Shown piece after piece: positions 57,801-64,000 of a stretch of 64,000 nucleotides of DNA (positions are counted from its first letter, which is position 1; each line of letters opens with the position of its first letter). The stretch lies in the NCBI GenBank assembly GCA_029449245.1, contig JANATF010000006.1, positions 2,356,001 through 2,420,000 of the forward strand. The letters are read 5' to 3'. The notes below the pieces were generated by a model. That model was not told where the DNA came from. It did no database searches and was given only the letters and a program-made list of their open reading frames with translations. The position numbers were made by a program, and so were the translations under genes. Source of the stretch: Mortierella alpina (Eukaryota; Mortierellomycota; Mortierellomycetes; Mortierellales; Mortierellaceae).

Positions 57801-58705
57801 TGTTTTGCTGTCAACCTCATCTCTGAGCACTCTGCATCCTGACTAATTGAAAACTCTTGTCGTCCCATGTAGGTGCTGCTCAGCAAGGATATTTTGCGAT
57901 CCTTGGGGCGTTCATTCTGGGCATGGTCCTATCAGTGTTGGTCCGTCGATTTAGCACAGAGGAACGTCCGCCTCGCTTCTATGGTGCGCTTTGTTTCGTT
58001 GGCTTCCTGGTGGCCATCACATGGATCTTTTTGGTCGCGAACGAAGTGGTGGGCATCTTGCAAGCGTTTGGCATGATATTTGGAGTCAGTGATGCCATCC
58101 TCGGATTGACCATTTTTGCAATGGTAGGTATCTTTGTCTGTTTTTTTCAGCTTGCTCACTAGTGTGGCAGACTTCTTGGACGGTTCAGGTCGTATTGGAA
58201 AGGCTTGCTAACGAGTCTTCAATTTGTGCATGCAACAGGGCAACAGCTTGGGCGATCTGGTCGCCAATATTACCATCGCCAGGATGGGTTTCCCCCGTAT
58301 GGCGTTCTCGGCGTGCTTTGGCGGACCCCTGTTGAGTATGGCGAACAATGCTCATTCCTTCTTTCTGCGGTCATGTCATCCTTGTATGCCCTTATTGAGC
58401 GATGATGCTTATCCGCTGCTAACATTGACAACTTGGTGATGCGCTTAGATATGCTGCTTGGAGTTGGAATCAGCGGGACGTACATGACGGCCAAGACAGG
58501 CACCCCTATACCCCTAGAAACATCTCCCACGCTTTTTGTCTCCATGATCGGCGTGCTATTGACGCTGTTGGCAGCAATTATCGTGGTCCCCAGGAATGGA
58601 TACATGATGGGCCGCAAATGGGGCTGGTTCCTCCTTGGCGTGTACGTGGTCTGCACAATCGTGAATGTCCTGATCGAGGTCATGACGGGCAAGAGCGGCC
58701 ACTGA
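54858..58705 (+). CDS. NCLX-type (SLC8B1/SLC24-related) Na+(Li+)/Ca2+ or cation/Ca2+ exchanger
   Basis: Eleven exons: 54858-55022, 55221-55361, 55488-55545, 55714-55763, 55916-56021, 56121-56483, 56607-56881, 56979-57783, 57873-58123, 58239-58335 and 58449-58705 (855 aa). A signal-like hydrophobic start precedes the Cys-rich loop (CEDVWSHPDHCAFVRQYCGD). The first alpha repeat is VTFLAFGNGSPDVFSTFSAM and the second GNSLGDLVANITIARMGFPR ending CFGGPLLNMLLGVG; paired alpha repeats with Asn/Asp carry the cation sites in CaCA exchangers. A long acidic and Ser-rich cytosolic loop (about residues 240-560) separates the halves. Relatives include human NCLX (mitochondrial) and yeast Ecm27. Two introns appear to use GC donors (after 55763 and 56881). 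The first has an overlapping GT alternative that would change ESMTGV to ESMASV; the second has no workable GT alternative. Confidence 0.92.
56882..56978 (+). other. GC-AG intron
   Basis: The exon ends TTTGAG and the intron opens GCAAGT, the standard GC-donor consensus, closing with AAAACAG. Using the nearby GT (GCAAGTT) would place a stop just after the junction, so the GC donor is required to keep the frame. Confidence 0.75.
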
Positions 58706-59060
58706 CGAGGTTGTTTTGCGTGCCTTCATGTCATGCCCCCTGCGTTGTCCTCTCCCTTTCTCTCTCCCTGCCCCTCTGTCTCTGTCTGCCTGATGGAGAG
58801 AAAAGGGGAACCACCGATGCCAGCTTCCTGCGCGCATGGACAGCACACATGTACAGTATATATCATATTGCCGTTGGTTCGACTATAAAAAACACGCCTT
58901 GTCCAGAAAGGTGTGCACACACATATAAGGAGTGTCTTGACATGCTGCATTACGACTCTCTTTCTCTCAGCATTGACGCTTCGAATTCCGTTTCCGGCAG
59001 AGCAGGACCACAGGATCTCAAGGACTTGACAACAGTTTGCGCGCATTCAGCCTTCGACCC
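58706..59060 (+). other. Promoter region of the phosphatidylserine synthase gene
   Basis: 355-bp same-strand spacer with a C/T-rich 3' UTR part and a TATAAAA at 58884-58890. No gene is seen. Confidence 0.5.
58884..58890 (+). promoter_or_regulatory. TATA box of the phosphatidylserine synthase gene
   Basis: TATAAAA in CGACTATAAAAAACACG, 177 bp before the ATG at 59061. Confidence 0.45.
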
Positions 59061-61643
59061 ATGGACGCCATGGCCAAAGAACATGACAAGATGGACGCGG
59101 AGGGCCATTTGCAGCATGCAAATACCCTCGCCGCCAGTCACTATAACTCTATCCAATTCAGCACCCGCCTTGGCTCGAGGACACGACAGCTCTCGAGTTC
59201 GTCCTTTGCATCGACACTCTCCATGGTCTCAGAGACATCCTCCGTAGACAACAGCCGGCCCGAGTGGTACCAGAAGGACACGTCGATCCAGTTCCAGAAG
59301 ACTCTCGCGGAGCAAGACCCTGCGGTCGGATTCTTCTGTGCGTAGACCTTTCCCTTTTGCGTTCACGCGGCTCTCATGCCCCATGCTTCCTCTGCTCTCA
59401 ATTGCTGCTGCTGCTATTCTTGCTCTGGGCGTGGGCCAGTTGTGTGGAACGAAGGAGAGCGCGGGGTGCCCCATGCACGCCTGCAATTGAGCAACATGTG
59501 TGTTTCTGAGCACTTGCTGCTGTTTGTGTCCCAAACATGGAAGGGCAACAAGGAAAAAGAAAACACACAACACCATCGGAAGAAGCACCCGATCATTCGC
59601 TCGTCTAACCGTTTGCTTATCGCTGTTTTTTTTCCCTGGTCGTTTGTCTGTCTCTCTTTCAAACTCCTTGTAGATACTCCGCGGACGTTGACGATTCTGA
59701 CTGCAATGCTTCTCTTGTTGGTTTACGTGGCCCTGACGCCCGAAGTTGATGACACGCTCACCAATGTTAAGATGTACGACCCTAATTAGAGGACATGGTT
59801 ACACGTTTGGTTCCATTGGGCTTCTCTCTCTCTCGTTCTCTTCTCTCCACGATTGCATGATCGCAAGGGTACTAACATGCCGAGGCACCCCCCTAATGTT
59901 CATCCACCCCTCGATGCATGGTCTATAGTGGCATGGTTGCATCCATTGGCGCATTCTGTGTCTTTGGTATGCTCCAGTTCCGAGACAGCCTGTTGCTCAG
60001 GCCCCATCCAGCACTTTGGCGGGTGGTACTCTCTGTCGGAGTCGTCTACCAGCTGTTCCTTGTGTTCTTACTCTTTCAGGTACAGTAACAGGAAAAGACA
60101 CTACTCTGTTCGCTTGGACCATGCTGCATCATCGGATACCATCAAATATCGAGCCCGCCTTTTTTTTTTATGTATGGAGTGGTCTATTCTCTTTTGTGTG
60201 ATTGTATAGAGTCGACTCTAACGTGTTCCTCTACAATGACAAAAATATGCATTATTCTAGAATAAGCATGATGCAAGGCTACTATTCAAATTCATTGATC
60301 CGTCGCTGGGCGTTCCCTTGCCTGAAAAGTCATACGGAGATGCCTGCGAGCTAACACGTGTGAACATGATGGTATGTATAGGGGACCCATCGCAAAGGGA
60401 AACATTGTCTAGTGAACGCGTCTCATTTACACTGCAGAACCTAACTACGACTCGCCAATCTAACTTGGATCTTTTAGGACCAAGTGTGGGACGTGTTTGT
60501 GCTGGCACACGCCCTTGGATGGTTCTGCAAGGCTATAATTTTACGCGACTACACCTTTTGCTGGATTTTGTCGATCATGTTCGAGGTCATGGAATACTCG
60601 CTCACTCACCAATTGAACAACTTTAACGAATGCTGGTGGGACCATGTAAGTCTTGGGTCGTGGGATGCACTCCTAACGCTCCGCTCTTGTTGTAGGCATA
60701 TTATCTGTGTCTAGATCTCGTCACGCTAGCCCTTCTTCTTCTAATCACGTCCGTTGTTCCTCTGTGGCGTTCTCAAATGGCTCTCCTCAAAAAGTGGATC
60801 TTGGATGTTCTCATCTGCAATTGGCTTGGGTTATATTTGGGCGTCAAAACATGCGAATACTTTGAGATGAAGCAGTATTCTTGGCAGGGCCTAGCCGAGA
60901 TTCCAACGCTCAAGGGTAAGATGAAGCGAACGATGCAGCAGTTCACGCCAAAATCATGGACCAAATTCGAGTGGGACTCTACAAAGAGTTTCAAGAGCTA
61001 TTGCACCGTGATCTTTATCCTCACCATGGTAGGCAGTCTGCAATCTCCCCTGAGTTATTAACGACCCGTATCACCATCCTGTTTGGCTAATGCTATCCTC
61101 GCGCACTCCTCGTACTAGCTCCTGATCTGCGAGCTGAATGCATTCTATCTCAAGTCAATTCTATGGCTTCCTTCAGCACATCCGATCAACATTGCCCGCA
61201 TCTTTGCCTACTTTATGTTTGGAATCCCCGGCGTCCGAGAGGCCTATCAGTACCTGCACGACGCGTACGTACCCCTAGCCGTACCCCTAGAATTTGTTGA
61301 CACGACACCTATTGGCCCGTGGTTATCCCGTCCTCTGTCCTGGTCAATCACGAAACGTCTGAGACGAACCTAATATGTTGTAAATATATCACTTTCCTGT
61401 TCCGTGAATAGAAACTGCAAACGGATCGGCCCACAGGCCTGGCTACTCATCGGAAGCGTTGCGACTGAGGTGCTGATTGTATTCAAGTTTGGTCAGGGGG
61501 AGTTTCCAAACCCAGCGCCGGCGTCAGTCATCTACTTTTGGGCTGCTTTTCTAACGTTGTTGACGGTGTACCCGATATACCAGTTTTATTGGATACCCAA
61601 GCAACGGGAATCCAATGTCAAACGGAAGCTACAAGTAGACTAG
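59061..61643 (+). CDS. Base-exchange phosphatidylserine synthase (PSS1/PTDSS type)
   Basis: Eight exons: 59061-59337, 59674-59773, 59929-60079, 60261-60371, 60478-60645, 60795-61028, 61119-61264 and 61412-61643 (472 aa). It belongs to the family that makes phosphatidylserine by swapping serine for the head group of PC or PE in the ER. Diagnostic segments are FIDPSLGVPLPEKSYGDACE, VWDVFVLAHALGWFCKAIIL, EYSLTHQLNNFNECWWDH then WILDVLICNWLGLYLG, and ELNAFYLKSILWLPSAHPIN. Eight to ten TM helices are visible, with an N-terminal cytosolic Ser-rich part. Ascomycete yeasts instead use the unrelated CDP-DAG enzyme Cho1. The exon 6 acceptor is ambiguous: an upstream TAG at 60693-60695 is in frame and would add 33 hydrophobic residues between WWDH and WILDV. 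The downstream site restores the conserved order and was chosen. Confidence 0.93.
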
Positions 61644-64000
61644 AAAGAAGCGGGAGGGTGGTCGAATGGTACCAGCTGGATCTATTACTCGGATGCGGAA
61701 AATAAAAAAACGTAAAAAAGGCTACCAAACACTCGGCGATTAACATATACTCTGCCAACGGTACTCATGCGGGGCCCGGGCGTCCCCTGTCTCAGTTTGT
61801 GGTGCCTGGATGGGCACCCTTGTTTCCACTGCAAAAAAAACGGTGGTGAGAACCGGCTCAGCCTCGGGTAAGAGAACGCTACTATTCTCTCCCGGCCATC
61901 ATTCTGTTTAAACCCCCGCCTTGTCCTCGGGTCTTTTTTTTTCTACATTCCAGCGAATCTCGATCTTTCGTCTTCGGGGCTTGCATGAGTGGAGCATCCA
62001 CCATTTGTTATATTATTATTTTTTTTGGCTCGTACCTATCAGACGCTGCGCGTATGATAACGCCTGCTGGTCAGGAATGTTGCGATTCCTCAATGAAATT
62101 GAAAGAGGCGGGTCAGGTACGTTTGTTATCTTCCCTAAATAACCTAGCAAAGAGGTGGAAGGGGGTGCTTCTTCTTGAGACCAGCCTGCGCGTTTGTTGT
62201 GTGTATTTGTGAATGTTTATTGTTGCGATGTTCGGACAAATCCCAATGGTCATTGTGCAATCGTGTTACCCTTGTGATAGCGTCTTGTCTTTCTCTGCCT
62301 CTGTCGCTTCTCCTCGTTAGTAGTCTACAACAGATAGGCCATTATAAACTACTAAACACGACTCAACTAGCGCGCCAATCCTCTGCGCTGTAACAAGGCA
62401 GGCGTCTGTGTATATAGACATATAACGTCAACAATAAATAAAAATAGTGCTCCAGGTAGCTCGCGAAGCGTGAAATGTCACAGAAGAGCTTCTGAGAGGC
62501 GAGACGGGTCCAAGAGTCCAGGCCATGATTGTCCAACAGTTACCCGCCCGAGCAGTAAAAAAAACAAAATCGCATACTCCCTCCCTTTCTCGACCGCCTC
62601 TCCGTGTAATATGTTCATGGCTGAGGTCAACGGTAGACGGCACACCCTATTTGCGTGTTTTTTTATTGCATTTTATGCCGCAATTGCAGACCAAGAGGGC
62701 AATAAGAAAGTTAGGACTTTTGAGAGTTTGGGTTGAGAGCCAGGGGTATTCATGAGTAGCAGCATATTTTTTTTTTTTTGATTTTGTTCGAAGCATATCC
62801 TATCAGCCGTGCGGGTGCAAAGAAAGATTTCGTTTCTGTCAGTCGCGTTCATGTATCCCTACATCCCTTACCCCCTTCTTGTTTTTTTTCACTTCTGCCG
62901 TCCTTGGTGCATTGCACCAATCAGTCCTCTGCTCCAACGTCATGGAGGGGCATGGCGAAAGGATCGGTCTCGCCTCGCAATTTACGGAGCACCAAAATAC
63001 ATTGCGTTCTTTTGCAGGACGAAAAGGATGAGCGGGGACGCGGGCAGGGCCATGAGGGACTCACACGCACGCACAAGAGGCACAAGAAGCATGCTACAGC
63101 CTGTAAGGCGATTACTCACCCATTTGCAGCTACACATCCTGGTTGCGTAGTGGATGAACACAAAAAAAACCCAGCGTAGCCCCTGAAAAAAAAACTAATC
63201 TAACAGCGCAAAGAAGCGAGTGATAAATATGATGGATGACTCGACTTTTACGGCAAATAAACAGAGGTGATTCAGCACGAAGCATGCAAGATGCACGATT
63301 GCGCGCCCATGGAAGACACACGCTCATGGCCCATGGCCCAAAAAAACTATCTATCAGCCCATTTGTCGTTTTTTTTCCTCCTTTCCTCGTGTCTCTCTTG
63401 CCTTTCTAGAATAAACGGAGACAGAGGGGACCACATCGCCTTTTTTTTTGTCTTTGCCATGCGCATGGATGATTGACTGTCCTGCATAGTTATTTCCAGG
63501 GGACTCACACTCGGGTCTTCAAGGCCCTGATGCTGTGCCAAATTGTCAATGCGTCGCCATGGTGCTTAGGGATCTCCTTCTTCTTTCGAATGTTTCTGCC
63601 CGTTTGTTGATGATGCCCATGCTCGACAAAGAAGCGCGCCAAAATGAGCGTAATGGCCTATTCTAACGGACGGAGGGGGCGGGGGCGGGAAAATACTCAA
63701 CACCATGTACACATGTAGGTTTCTTTTAGACCTTTTTTTCGTGGTCAAAGAGATAGGCGATATACGCACACAACAATATCGCCATTTCAGGAAAGGACCA
63801 TCACTTCGCGTTCAGCTGGGTAATGCGGGGGGCTACTTTAGAGGCAAGAGGCCAAGGTAAAATAAAAGGCAGAGGCAAAAAGAAAGGAATTCAACGGGCG
63901 ACGGTCTCAGAGTGAAGCCCCATCCACGCGTCGCTTGAGGGTGTGCAAACTGTGTACGACACCCCCACCTCTCGGATGCGTTTATCTCAGCCCCCATCAA
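61644..64000. other. 2.4 kb right-end region without a recognisable gene
   Basis: Both strands hold only short frames of biased composition. There are AATAAA motifs (about 62434, 63256), many A and T runs, and no splice-joinable conserved protein segment. It could hold a 3' UTR, a non-coding RNA or an unrecognised multi-exon gene; I see no support for any of these. Confidence 0.5.

Noticed and set aside
61900-63800. Several 60-130 codon frames at the right end
   Set aside because: They are short, overlap each other on both strands, and show no motif, codon bias or joinable splice pattern.

Overview
This is a 64 kb piece of a fungal nuclear chromosome. Nearly every gene is split by short GT-AG introns of about 50-450 nt. 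The proteins are eukaryotic housekeeping factors, UTRs are rich in CT/GA tracts, and no bacterial-type operon is present. Several gene choices point to an early-diverging fungus, most likely Mucoromycota and perhaps a Mortierella relative (inference): a base-exchange phosphatidylserine synthase, two half-size ABCA transporters, an NCLX-type exchanger and an ALDH8A1-type dehydrogenase. I could not run a search to confirm the taxon. Exon borders below were set by hand from splice signals, reading phase and family conservation.

Layout. 0-10 kb: a TVP38/VTT membrane protein (+), a mitochondrial type I DnaJ (Mdj1-like, -), a C2H2 zinc-finger factor (+) and cysteine dioxygenase (-). 10-20 kb: ribosomal protein L12 (+), a half-size ABCA transporter (-), the divergent pair SFM1-like methyltransferase (-) and COQ4 (+), then the divergent pair SBDS/SDO1 (-) and a diverged ubiquitin-conjugating enzyme (+). 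20-34 kb: a glyoxylate/hydroxypyruvate reductase-type dehydrogenase (+), a second half-size ABCA transporter (+), an unrecognised 6-7 TM protein (-), and a 1527-residue disordered nuclear-type protein with a degenerate UBZ4 finger and internal repeats (+). 34-48 kb: a thioredoxin-fold protein (-), a kinesin-6-like motor with a repeat-rich tail (+), a DUG3-type glutamine amidotransferase (+), and an ALDH8A1-like dehydrogenase (-). 48-64 kb: an unrecognised protein (+), the TAF13 (-) and ASCC2/Cue3-like (+) divergent pair, an NCLX-like cation/Ca2+ exchanger with probable GC-AG introns (+), a PSS1-type phosphatidylserine synthase (+), and a 2.4 kb gene-poor right end.

The genes do not form one pathway. 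Loose themes are ribosome biogenesis and quality control (L12, SFM1, SBDS, ASCC2), mitochondrial function (Mdj1, COQ4, NCLX), sulfur/thiol metabolism (cysteine dioxygenase, DUG3) and lipid/membrane biology (TVP38, ABCA transporters, phosphatidylserine synthase). I found no CRISPR array, transposon, rRNA or convincing tRNA. No dramatic new system is evident. The best leads are the orphan multi-TM protein, the repeat-rich nuclear protein, the protein at 48.6-50.0 kb, the diverged E2, the repeat-tailed kinesin and unusual splicing (GC-AG introns, micro-exons, a possible in-frame alternative acceptor).
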